This document shows, piece after piece, positions 53,275 through 61,384 of a DNA stretch of 64,000 bases. The stretch is from Sphingopyxis sp. Lineage in GTDB: Bacteria; Pseudomonadota; Alphaproteobacteria; Sphingomonadales; Sphingomonadaceae. The notes under the pieces are model-generated. The model had not been told where the DNA came from and ran no database searches. It saw nothing but the letters and a program-made list of their open reading frames with translations. The position numbers were made by a program, and so were the translations under genes. Position 1 is the stretch's first letter. Every line of letters starts with the position of its first letter. The stretch covers positions 62,001 through 126,000 of the forward strand of contig PNNB01000001.1 in NCBI GenBank assembly GCA_013823985.1. Direction: 5' to 3'.

Positions 53275-55089
53275 ATGTCAATAAGAAGACTTCCGGAAAA
53301 TCTGGTCAATCGCATCGCTGCCGGTGAAGTGGTAGAAAGACCGGCCAGTGCGTTGAAGGAACTGGTTGAAAATGCCATCGATTCCGGTGCGTCGACAATA
53401 TCGGTGCGTCTTGGTGCCGGCGGTATCGATTTAATTGAAGTGACCGACAATGGTTGCGGCATGTCTCCGACAGATATGGCACTGGCTTTGGAACGGCATG
53501 CGACTTCCAAGTTGCCGGATGAGGATATCGAACTGGTCGCCACGCTTGGCTTTCGAGGCGAAGCGCTGCCGTCAATCGCCAGCGTGTCGTCGCTGACCTT
53601 GGAAAGTCGCGTCAGCAATGCGGAAGGCTGGCGGCGCGTGGTCGATCACGGTGTGTTAACCGGAGAAGGGCCAGCAGCGCTACCACCAGGAACACGGGTG
53701 CGTGTTGAAAATCTGTTCGGAAAAGTCCCTGCACGCCGGAAATTTTTGAGAAGCCCGCGTGCAGAATATGCTGCAGCGCTGGACACGATAAAGCGGCTTG
53801 CCATGGCACGGCCCGATATTGGGTTCACGGTTGAGCATGATGGTCGTCGAGTGTTGGCGGTCCAGTCGGATATGGAGCGTCCAGAGCGGGTGGCGTCGCT
53901 TACGAGTGCGGAGCTTATCGACAACAGTGTTGGACTCGATTTTCAGCGCGAAGGTGTGCGTTTGGGTGGGATTGTCAGCTTGCCAACTTATAACCGTGGG
54001 GGTGCTGATCATCAGTTTCTCTTCGTCAACGGCCGTCCGGTAAAGGACAAGCTTTTGATCGGGGCTGTTCGTGGCGCCTATGCGGAAATGTTGGCACGGG
54101 ACAGGCATGCGGTCGTGGCGCTGTTTCTCGACCTGCCGCCGACCGAGGTGGACGTCAATGTCCACCCGGCAAAGACCGAAGTCCGATTTCGCGAGCCTGC
54201 GCTCATTCGCGGGATGATCGTCTCGGGAGTGCGCCAGGCGCTGGACCAATCAGGCTTCCGCGCCGTTCAACGCCCGGCTGCCGACGCATTGGCGGCCTGG
54301 CAGCAAGAACCGGTGCGCACGGCGCAAGGCGATATATTTGCCAACCCACGCCCCGCCTATCAGAATAATTACGCCCCCGCTTTCCGGTCTTTGGCCGAAA
54401 CGCGGAGCAGCTTTGCCGATTTGGGCCAGATTGAAGGCGAGGATTTGGCGCCCCTTATGGGACGCGCGGCCGCTGCGACCGAAGCTGTCCCGGAAAGCCG
54501 CCATCATCCGCTTGGCGTCGCGCGCGGTCAGGTCGCAAACACCTATATTGTGGCTGAGGCGGAAGACGGCCTTGTTATTGTCGATCAACACGCGGCGCAC
54601 GAACGTCTGGTGCTGGAACGCATGCGCAAGGCCATGGCACAAGCAGGCGGTGCGGTCCCGTCGCAGGCGTTACTACTGCCGCAGGTGGTTGAACTGGACG
54701 AGCCTGCTTGCGACCGGCTGGAAGCGCGACAGGAGGAGCTGTCGGCTTTTGGCCTTGAACTGGAACGATTTGGTCCCGGCGCAATGTTGGTCCGCGCAAC
54801 GCCTGCAATGCTCGGCGGCGGGGATGCCAAAGCCTTGATCGAAGACTTGGCGGACGATCTGGCGGCATATGATCAGGCATTGTCTTTAAAGGAACGCATC
54901 GACCATGTCGCGGCGACTATGGCTTGCCACGGCTCCGTCCGCGCGGGGCGGGTGCTGTCTGTTCCGGAAATGAATGCGTTGCTTCGCGAAATGGAAGTGA
55001 CCCCGCATTCGGGACAATGCAATCATGGTCGGCCGACTTGGGTCAAGTTAGCATTAGGCGATGTGGAAAAGCTGTTCGGCCGGAAGTGA
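53275..55089 (+). CDS. mutL: DNA mismatch repair protein MutL, endonuclease type
   Basis: 604 residues from ATG 53275 (MSIRRLPENLVNRIAAGEVV); the longer frame upstream runs into the mreB region. The GHKL ATPase motifs are KELVENAIDSGAS (about 28-40), TDNGCGM and LGFRGEALPSIASVS. The C-terminal domain has DQHAAHERLVLERM starting at D437, which fits the metal-binding DQHA(X)2E(X)4E nicking motif of MutL proteins from bacteria without MutH. It joins MutS to strand removal. A hairpin covers its stop codon. Confidence 0.97.
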   Translation: MSIRRLPENLVNRIAAGEVVERPASALKELVENAIDSGASTISVRLGAGGIDLIEVTDNGCGMSPTDMALALERHATSKLPDEDIELVATLGFRGEALPSIASVSSLTLESRVSNAEGWRRVVDHGVLTGEGPAALPPGTRVRVENLFGKVPARRKFLRSPRAEYAAALDTIKRLAMARPDIGFTVEHDGRRVLAVQSDMERPERVASLTSAELIDNSVGLDFQREGVRLGGIVSLPTYNRGGADHQFLFVNGRPVKDKLLIGAVRGAYAEMLARDRHAVVALFLDLPPTEVDVNVHPAKTEVRFREPALIRGMIVSGVRQALDQSGFRAVQRPAADALAAWQQEPVRTAQGDIFANPRPAYQNNYAPAFRSLAETRSSFADLGQIEGEDLAPLMGRAAAATEAVPESRHHPLGVARGQVANTYIVAEAEDGLVIVDQHAAHERLVLERMRKAMAQAGGAVPSQALLLPQVVELDEPACDRLEARQEELSAFGLELERFGPGAMLVRATPAMLGGGDAKALIEDLADDLAAYDQALSLKERIDHVAATMACHGSVRAGRVLSVPEMNALLREMEVTPHSGQCNHGRPTWVKLALGDVEKLFGRK

Positions 55090-55103
55090 CCGAACAGCTT
55101 TTC
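55066..55103 (+). terminator. Hairpin spanning the mutL stop codon
   Basis: Arms 55066-55079 and 55090-55103 are perfect 14-base reverse complements. The ten-base loop contains the mutL TGA (55087-55089), so the stem is built partly from the coding end. It lies between mutL and a convergent gene and may terminate mutL, though the following T content is modest. Confidence 0.6.
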
Positions 55104-55106
55104 GCT

Positions 55107-56384
55107 TCAATGACCCAAGGATAATTTTGCAAAGAGCGTAAAACCCACCGGGCTTTTGCCATAAGCTGAGTCCAAGGCATCAGGCTTCAGAAAGGTTGCG
55201 ACGGAACCACCGAGCGCTAGATTAAGCGGACCGCTGAGCGGAACGCGATAGGCGTAGCCGGCCTGAAGTTTGCTGACACGGAAGGGCACCTCGTGCAGCG
55301 GGTCGCTGTGGTCAGGAAATAGTTCGTCATTCTTCACATTTTCGAACCGGCCAAACAGGCTGTGATGGTCGTCAATGTCCCAATTGGCTTCAACAAGATA
55401 GGCCGTGAGGGTTGGGCCCGGGTCGCGGTTTTTTGCCGAAAAGGCGGCGGTGGCCGTCAGGCCGCTGCCATTGGCAAAATGCGCCGATGCTGTGGTCCTA
55501 TGCTCGTTTTCATCCGGATGGATCGTGAATTCGGGCTGTTTTAAAAAGCCATGACTGACCTGCAAAGCCCACGCCGGCGAAGGATTGAATGTTGCGCGCA
55601 GCGACCAACTGTCGAACCTTGGTTTTTCAATGTTCCAGCGATCTTCGTCAGGTTCACGGCCAGTAAAAATCGATCCTTCAAGCTGGAATTTTTTCGAGGA
55701 AAAGCCAAGTGTTGCAACGCCATAAGTGATATGGCTGCTGTCGAACCAATGGTGGGTAATCGGCGCTTCGGGGTTCAATTTTGCCGAGCCACGATGCATG
55801 AATGCCGAAGGCCCAAGTGCGGGTTCGCCCACTGGCCCACCATAGAGAAACAGGCTGCTTCCTTCGGATATGTCAATATCGATGCGGGCGGCCAGCTCCA
55901 TGAACAGGTCGTGGGGATGTTGCCGATCGACCAAGGGTTCGCCGCCCGCTGTTTCACCGGTGGCGAACAGGTTGGGGTAACCACGATTGGACATGAGCGG
56001 TTCGAGGCTCAGCATCGATTTGAACTGGAACCGCCCCCCTTCAAAGGACCGTTCCGCCGTCAGCATTGCCATCGACTGTGCATAAGCTTTGTCGTCACCG
56101 CGCGGGCCGGACTGGTCCGTGTACACGCCCCAAACATAACCATGCGCCATGACCATCCAGTCGTCGGCAATGTCGAGATGCAATCCGTGCATCCCGCCTT
56201 CATTGCCCGGCAGCCGCGCGGTGCCGGAGCCCTCAGTCGAGGGTGATATTTTCCGGTCGGCGATGATCACTTCGTCGTTCATGTTAGCCATGTCATGGCT
56301 CATATGCGCGTGGTCTTGCGCAAAGACCGGCGCGGAGAGAGCGGCAAGCGCACAGGCGCTCACCTTCAAGAGTTTGAACTTCAT
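55107..56384 (-). CDS. Outer-membrane beta-barrel protein with His/Met-rich N-terminus
   Basis: 425 residues with a signal peptide (cleavage near APVFAQ) followed by DHAHMSHDMANMNDE, a His/Met/Asp-rich stretch that could bind copper or another metal. The rest alternates in beta strands (YGVATLGFSSKKFQLEGSIF, LTAYLVEANWDIDDHHSLFG) and ends in LFAKLSLGH, as expected for a barrel. It is last of a three-gene operon after a truncated haemoglobin and a small Cys-containing protein. Probably involved in metal or stress handling at the outer membrane; family not certain. Confidence 0.75.
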   Translation of the reverse strand: MKFKLLKVSACALAALSAPVFAQDHAHMSHDMANMNDEVIIADRKISPSTEGSGTARLPGNEGGMHGLHLDIADDWMVMAHGYVWGVYTDQSGPRGDDKAYAQSMAMLTAERSFEGGRFQFKSMLSLEPLMSNRGYPNLFATGETAGGEPLVDRQHPHDLFMELAARIDIDISEGSSLFLYGGPVGEPALGPSAFMHRGSAKLNPEAPITHHWFDSSHITYGVATLGFSSKKFQLEGSIFTGREPDEDRWNIEKPRFDSWSLRATFNPSPAWALQVSHGFLKQPEFTIHPDENEHRTTASAHFANGSGLTATAAFSAKNRDPGPTLTAYLVEANWDIDDHHSLFGRFENVKNDELFPDHSDPLHEVPFRVSKLQAGYAYRVPLSGPLNLALGGSVATFLKPDALDSAYGKSPVGFTLFAKLSLGH

Positions 56385-56429
56385 AATATTATCCTGATAA
56401 ATGAGAGACTAAAGTCGTCGGCTCACATC

Positions 56430-56756
56430 TCAGGCGCGCGGTGGCGGGATAGTAGGGCGGGCAAACGTGCCGGTCAGAGCACGCTCCGACCCGATAGCCT
56501 CGTCCGGGGAGGGTGCATTATAAGTAAGCACAATATATGCAGATGCTGTTGGCGCGATACAACCGATGCAACCGTGTAGGCGCATATCGCTATTGTCTTG
56601 CGCTGGAGCATCGTGACCCGTCATCGGCATGGGAGTCCCGTGGCAATCTGATGCGACAGAGACCTCATGCGTCTGGGCTTGCGCAGGCTGCCCCATCGCC
56701 ACAGCCGGTAAGGCGAGCGTAATGAGGAATAGGAAGGCCATTATGTTCCGGAACAT
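56430..56756 (-). CDS. Small secreted protein with HGCIGC motif
   Basis: 108 residues, AGGAGG site upstream. A signal peptide (cleavage near VAMGQP) is followed by HEVSVASDCHGTPMPMTGHD and LHGCIGCIAP; with three Cys, several His and Met, metal binding or a thiol role is plausible. A hydrophobic segment follows the CxxC. Located between a truncated haemoglobin and a barrel protein in one operon (gaps of about 20 and 45 bases). Family not recognised. Confidence 0.65.
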   Translation of the reverse strand: MFRNIMAFLFLITLALPAVAMGQPAQAQTHEVSVASDCHGTPMPMTGHDAPAQDNSDMRLHGCIGCIAPTASAYIVLTYNAPSPDEAIGSERALTGTFARPTIPPPRA

Positions 56757-56777
56757 ATTAGCCTCCTACCCGTAATC

Positions 56778-57206
56778 TCAGTGACTGTCACCCCGGCCTG
56801 CATTGGAGGCCATGGCTTTGGACATGCTTGCAAAGGCCGCCACCATATTGTCGACAAAGTCGGGGTCTGCCGGAATAGTTTCTTTTGCCGCCTGCTGCAT
56901 GGCAAGCACCCATTGAGTGGCCGTTGCGAAATTCATGCCGTCGAGTGCGCGGTGCGCGGACATGACACACGCGCCCGGTCGCTTTTCAAACCAGTCCCGT
57001 GGCCCGCCCATCCAAGCGATCAGAAAATCCGTCAAAGATTCGCGCATCGGCGAAAGGTCTTCCGCGTGCATCGCCCGAAGCTCTGCAAAATCAGGCTCAC
57101 TTTCCATGAGGTCGTAAAAACGATCCACCATGCGTTGGATGGGTTCTCGTCCACCAATTCGGTCGAAGGGCAAAACGGGCTTGGCAGTGCTTTTGGTCAT
57201 ATCCAT
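56778..57206 (-). CDS. Truncated haemoglobin-like protein
   Basis: 142 residues (start at ATG 57206; a GTG at 57209 and an ATG at 57200 also exist). GGREPIQRMVDRFYDLME and MRESLTDFLIAWMGGPRDWF followed by CVMSAHRALDG match the group II truncated globin pattern, with the His of SAHRAL as probable proximal heme ligand. Such globins bind O2 or NO. First of a minus-strand operon with the HGCIGC protein and the barrel protein; ychF lies 50 bases upstream. Confidence 0.85.
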   Translation of the reverse strand: MDMTKSTAKPVLPFDRIGGREPIQRMVDRFYDLMESEPDFAELRAMHAEDLSPMRESLTDFLIAWMGGPRDWFEKRPGACVMSAHRALDGMNFATATQWVLAMQQAAKETIPADPDFVDNMVAAFASMSKAMASNAGRGDSH

Positions 57207-57258
57207 CACAATGGCTTTAGCGTGAGCCCAGACCTTCGTCCTTGCGCGAAATCAAATA

Positions 57259-58359
57259 TCAGACGTTGAACCGGAACAGCATGATATCGCCGTCTTTGAC
57301 GAGATATTCTTTACCTTCCGAACGCCACTTGCCTGCCTCTTTGGCTCCGGCTTCGCCATTATACTGGACATAGTCCTCATAGGCCATGGTTTCGGCGCGG
57401 ATGAAACCCTTTTCAAAGTCGCTGTGGATGACGCCTGCTGCATTGGGTGCCGTGGCGCCCTTGGTCACCGTCCAGGCGCGTGCTTCCTTGGGCCCCACAG
57501 TGAAAAAGGTGATAAGGTCAAGCAGGGCATAGCCCGACCGGATAACGCGGGCCAGTCCGGTTTCGGTCAGACCCAGGTCTTCAAGGAATACTTCGCGGTC
57601 TTCGGCCGGCATGGTCGAGATTTCCGCTTCAATCGCGGCGGACACGACAACGGCTTCGGCACCTTCGGCTTTTGCCTTTTCAAAAACCTTGGCGGACAGC
57701 GCATTGCCGTCGGCTGCGCTCGATTCCTCGACATTACAGACATAGAGGACAGGTTTGGCGGTCAACAACTGCGCGGTGTCGAACAGTCTTTGTTCTTCAG
57801 GGTCGGTCGGAACCACGAGCCGTGCAGGCTTTCCATCACGGAGCAAGTCGAGCGCGCGGCCGAGCACGGCCGCCGCCGCCTTCGCTTCCTTGTCGCCTTG
57901 AGCGGCCTTTTTGGCGAAATTGGGAACGCGCTTTTCCAACGACTCCAGATCGGAGAGCATCAACTCGGTTTCGACCGTTTCCGCGTCGGAGATAGGATCG
58001 ATTTTGTTGTCGACATGCTGGATGTCATCATTTTCGAAGCAGCGCAGAACATGAACGATGGCATCGACTTCGCGAATATTGCCAAGGAACTGATTGCCCA
58101 GTCCTTCGCCCTTCGAAGCACCGCGCACCAGACCGGCAATGTCGACAAAGCCCAACTGGGTTTCGATGATCTTTTGGCTGCCGCCGATTTTGGCAATGGT
58201 CTGCAAACGTGGGTCAGGCACGGCGACATTGCCGATATTCGGCTCAATTGTGCAGAAGGGATAGTTGGCGGCCTGCGCTGCGGCGGTCTCCGTCAGTGCA
58301 TTGAACAGCGTGGACTTGCCCACGTTGGGGAGCCCGACAATACCGCATTTGAAACCCAT
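57259..58359 (-). CDS. ychF: Redox-regulated ATPase YchF
   Basis: 366 residues, normal length for the universally conserved Obg-family ATPase. The P-loop is GIVGLPNVGKSTLFN (about 6-20), the switch region contains VDIAGLVRGASKGEGLGNQF, and the base-recognition motif is NVEE instead of NKxD, which explains ATP preference. The C-terminal TGS-like part is present. It binds ribosomes and affects translation and oxidative-stress response. Confidence 0.97.
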   Translation of the reverse strand: MGFKCGIVGLPNVGKSTLFNALTETAAAQAANYPFCTIEPNIGNVAVPDPRLQTIAKIGGSQKIIETQLGFVDIAGLVRGASKGEGLGNQFLGNIREVDAIVHVLRCFENDDIQHVDNKIDPISDAETVETELMLSDLESLEKRVPNFAKKAAQGDKEAKAAAAVLGRALDLLRDGKPARLVVPTDPEEQRLFDTAQLLTAKPVLYVCNVEESSAADGNALSAKVFEKAKAEGAEAVVVSAAIEAEISTMPAEDREVFLEDLGLTETGLARVIRSGYALLDLITFFTVGPKEARAWTVTKGATAPNAAGVIHSDFEKGFIRAETMAYEDYVQYNGEAGAKEAGKWRSEGKEYLVKDGDIMLFRFNV

Positions 58360-58426
58360 GATGACCTACTCTTGACTTGAACTGGAGGAGCGCCTTTAGC
58401 GCCAGAATTCCGAAAAGGGGAGCAAA

Positions 58427-58696
58427 ATGGAACAGCTTTGGTCAGGCCTTGGTATCTTTCTCGATTTTGCGACGATTATCGCGTCTGCTTTGGCGGCTTG
58501 GTTCTGGTATCTTGCCAGCATCCAGACCGTCCATCGGGTCCATGCGGAGGAAACCTTCGACTATCACGACCTGAACCGCATTATCGTTGTCATTAATCGC
58601 AATTCCATCCGCAATCGCAGAGGCGCGTTGGCGAGTGCCGTGGCGGCTGCTTTGTTGGCGATTGATCTGGGATTTGGTCATATAGCGGCATTGTGA
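58427..58696 (+). CDS. Small membrane protein of unknown function
   Basis: 89 residues with GGGGAG before the ATG. Two hydrophobic segments at about residues 9-30 and 68-87 flank a basic, Asn/Arg-rich middle (NRIIVVINRNSIRNRRGAL). No family recognised. It is divergent from ychF by 67 bases and convergent with the P-loop gene by 24 bases. Confidence 0.6.
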   Translation: MEQLWSGLGIFLDFATIIASALAAWFWYLASIQTVHRVHAEETFDYHDLNRIIVVINRNSIRNRRGALASAVAAALLAIDLGFGHIAAL

Positions 58697-58720
58697 CAGC
58701 GCCCAATTTCGGGTGATTAT

Positions 58721-59218
58721 TTAAAGTGCGTTCAACCAGAGGTTCAATTCTTGCGGGCTGCGAAAGCGGATGACCTTTGCTTCATGACCCTTCAACCGCG
58801 CTTCGGTGCGAAGGCGGGGTCCACTGTTCCAGCGGATGAGGTAGAAGAGAAAGCCGATATCAAGCCGTTCAGGGCAGCCTTCCGTCATGTCGGGTCTGCT
58901 GCGCCCGCGATAGGTCCATATCCGCTGTAGCAGCCGTTTGACGCATAAGGCAATGGGGTAATCCAGATAGATGACGGTATCGGCATACGGCAATCGCTCC
59001 GCGAGCGTGCCGCCATAGGTGCCGTCAATCAGCCATCGCTCTTTGACAACAATGGCAGCCAATTTTTCCCTAATCTCGTTCTTGCTGCTTTCGACCCAGC
59101 CGGGTTGCCAGTTCAGCTGGTCCATATGGTAGACAGGCAAACCCAGTTTTTTGCCCAAAGCTGTGGAAAGCGTTGATTTTCCGGCACCGCAGGGACCGAT
59201 TACGAGCAGGCGTCGCAC
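58721..59218 (-). CDS. Small P-loop NTPase (adenylate kinase / topology-modulation-like)
   Basis: 165 residues from GTG 59218, which starts four bases after the pth stop; a longer frame to 59251 overlaps pth. The Walker A is VIGPCGAGKSTLST (about 6-19), followed by YHMDQLNWQPGWVE and WLIDGTYGGTLAERLP. This resembles FlaR/topology-modulation protein relatives, which share the nucleoside-kinase fold; the true substrate is unknown. Probably co-transcribed with pth. Confidence 0.82.
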   Translation of the reverse strand: MRRLLVIGPCGAGKSTLSTALGKKLGLPVYHMDQLNWQPGWVESSKNEIREKLAAIVVKERWLIDGTYGGTLAERLPYADTVIYLDYPIALCVKRLLQRIWTYRGRSRPDMTEGCPERLDIGFLFYLIRWNSGPRLRTEARLKGHEAKVIRFRSPQELNLWLNAL

Positions 59219-59222
59219 GGCC

Positions 59223-59792
59223 TTATTCCTGCAGCCGGAGTGCCACGTCATTCATGAAGCGCACGTCATCGCCCTTGGCGAGCCAGTCCGCTTCGGCTGC
59301 AACAGCCCCCAGCAGATCGGCCAAATCATCGATCTCGCTCTTGTGGAAATTGCCGAGGACATAGCCCGTCACCCGGTTCTTGTGGCCGGGATGGCCGATG
59401 CCCAGACGCACACGGCGAAAATCTGCGCCAATATGGTCGATTGCCGACCGGATACCATTATGTCCGGCTGCTCCGCCCCCGACTTTGACCTTCACCTTAA
59501 ATGGTGCGAGATCCAGCTCGTCGTAGAAGATAGTAACCTGCGCAGGCTCAAGCTTGTAGAAATCCATAGCCGCACGGATACTTCGGCCGCTTTCGTTCAT
59601 GAACGTAGCGGGTTTCAACAATATGATTTTTTCGGAACCGAGCCGTAGCTCCTGAACCCAGCCCTGAAATTTCTTTGCGGGTAGAGGCAGGTCATGGATT
59701 TCGGCGAGGGCATCAATGGCCATGAAGCCGATATTATGCCGATGCATGGCATAGGTTGGTCCCGGATTACCAAGGCCTACCCATAGTTGCAT
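59223..59792 (-). CDS. pth: Peptidyl-tRNA hydrolase
   Basis: 189 residues. VGLGNPGPTYAMHRHNIGFM near the N-terminus includes the catalytic H19; FMNESGRSI and IFYDELDLAPFKVKVKVGG are further signature segments, and GHNGIRSAIDHIG completes the active site. It cleaves peptidyl-tRNA released from stalled ribosomes. It follows rplY by 59 bases, the usual rplY-pth arrangement, and overlaps or adjoins the P-loop gene downstream. Confidence 0.97.
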   Translation of the reverse strand: MQLWVGLGNPGPTYAMHRHNIGFMAIDALAEIHDLPLPAKKFQGWVQELRLGSEKIILLKPATFMNESGRSIRAAMDFYKLEPAQVTIFYDELDLAPFKVKVKVGGGAAGHNGIRSAIDHIGADFRRVRLGIGHPGHKNRVTGYVLGNFHKSEIDDLADLLGAVAAEADWLAKGDDVRFMNDVALRLQE

Positions 59793-59851
59793 CGCGGTGT
59801 GTCCTCGCGGGATTAACCGGGGCGAGCCGAAGCCCGCCCACGGAAAAAAGT

Positions 59852-60469
59852 TTAAGCTTCAGCGCCACCGTCAACGGTCGTGTCGCCGTCACTCGACTTG
59901 AGTGCCGACGGAGCAACGATCGTTGCGATCGTGAAGTCACGGTCCGTGATCTTGCTTTCCGAACCAGCGGGAAGCTTCACATGGCTGATGTGGATCGAAT
60001 CGCCCACATCGAAGCCGGTGACATCGATCTGGATGTCGTCAGGGATCTTGTCGTTTTCACACACAAGCTCGAGCTCGTGGCGGACGATGTTCAAAACGCC
60101 GCCGCGCTTCAGGCCTGGCGAAGCGTCTTCGTTGACGAAGACAACGGGCACTTCCACGTCAACCTTGGCACCCTTGACGATGCGCAGGAAGTCAACATGG
60201 GTCGGGCGATCGGTTACCGGATGGAAAGCAACATCCTTAGGGATGGTGATCTGCTTTTTACCGCCAAGGTCGATTTCGACCACGCTGTTCGAAAAGTGGC
60301 CAGTCATCAACAATTTGACGAGAGCCTTTTCCTCAACATGGATGAGTTCGGGGTCTTGTTTGTTGCCGTAGATTACGGCGGGAATCCGGTTTTGACGACG
60401 CAATTCGCGGGAGGCTCCCTTGCCAGCCCGATCGCGCGTCTCGGCCGACAATGTCAGCTGATCGCTCAT
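59852..60469 (-). CDS. rplY: 50S ribosomal protein L25/general stress protein Ctc
   Basis: 205 residues, the longer Ctc form. The N-terminal 5S rRNA-binding domain begins [20 protein letters not shown]; the C-terminal TL5 domain contains [20 protein letters not shown]. It stabilises the 5S rRNA and in some bacteria is stress-induced. First of the rplY-pth-P-loop cluster. Confidence 0.96.
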   Translation of the reverse strand: MSDQLTLSAETRDRAGKGASRELRRQNRIPAVIYGNKQDPELIHVEEKALVKLLMTGHFSNSVVEIDLGGKKQITIPKDVAFHPVTDRPTHVDFLRIVKGAKVDVEVPVVFVNEDASPGLKRGGVLNIVRHELELVCENDKIPDDIQIDVTGFDVGDSIHISHVKLPAGSESKITDRDFTIATIVAPSALKSSDGDTTVDGGAEA

Positions 60470-60574
60470 GATAAATCTCCAATAAAGTTACACTTGCCGT
60501 CACGCCTCCAGGGATGACCACGAACGGCAAGCGCGCGCCTATATGCGGGCTTTACGCCAAATGCAAGCTTTGTC

Positions 60575-61351
60575 CTAGCTGAGCGCCTTGTACAGGCTGA
60601 ACATGCTGGTTGCGATCAGAACAATGCTGACGGCGAAAAGCAGACGGCGTGGTTCAATGCGCTTGGCGACATAAGCCCCCAAGGGCGCCGCGAGCAAACC
60701 ACCAATCAACAAACCACCGGTTACCACTGTAAAGGCCTGAAGGCCGATGGTCATGATAAAGGTCATCGAAATGGCGAATGTCAGGCAAAACTCTGCCGTA
60801 TTCACGGTACCGATGGTCTTGCGTGGATCGGTACCTTGAATCAGCAGATTTGAGGTGACCACCGGCCCCCAACCGCCGCCACCCGATGCGTCGAGGAAGC
60901 CTCCGATAAGGCCCAGAGGCACCGTCACCTTAGGATCGCGCGCCTTATGTTCCTGCGAAAAGGTCAATGCCTTGTAGAAAAGGTAGAATCCGATCACGGT
61001 CAGATATAGCATAACCAGAGGCCGCGCAGCCTCCGTATGGATATTTGCAAGCAAATACGCTCCGGTACAGCCGCCGATGACGCCCGGGATAGCGATGCGG
61101 CTGAACAGTTTCCAATCCACATTCTTGTGCAGAATATGACTGATACCCGATGCGCCTGTGGTGAACATTTCCACGAAATGGACACCAGCGGACGCACGCG
61201 CCGGGGCAACACCCATGACGCTAACCAGCAAGGTGCTGCAAATAACGCCAAAAGCCATACCGAGAGCGCCGTCAACAAGTTGGGCTGCGAACCCAACCGC
61301 AATATAGGGCCATATGGCAGCCCAATCGAGGTTGGCTATTGTTTCTAACAT
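60575..61351 (-). CDS. TSUP (TauE/SafE) family sulfite or sulfonate-related exporter
   Basis: 258 residues with about eight membrane helices. VGFAAQLVDGALGMAFGVI and IGGFLDASGGGGWGPVVTSN are signature TSUP segments. Members move sulfite, sulfoacetate or similar anions across the inner membrane. It follows a TonB receptor (gap 33 bases) and a DUF2292 gene, both same strand, so a role in sulfur metabolism is inferred. Confidence 0.9.
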   Translation of the reverse strand: MLETIANLDWAAIWPYIAVGFAAQLVDGALGMAFGVICSTLLVSVMGVAPARASAGVHFVEMFTTGASGISHILHKNVDWKLFSRIAIPGVIGGCTGAYLLANIHTEAARPLVMLYLTVIGFYLFYKALTFSQEHKARDPKVTVPLGLIGGFLDASGGGGWGPVVTSNLLIQGTDPRKTIGTVNTAEFCLTFAISMTFIMTIGLQAFTVVTGGLLIGGLLAAPLGAYVAKRIEPRRLLFAVSIVLIATSMFSLYKALS

Positions 61352-61384
61352 GTTGACGTCCTTTCAGTCAGCTGTGGTCAGGTA

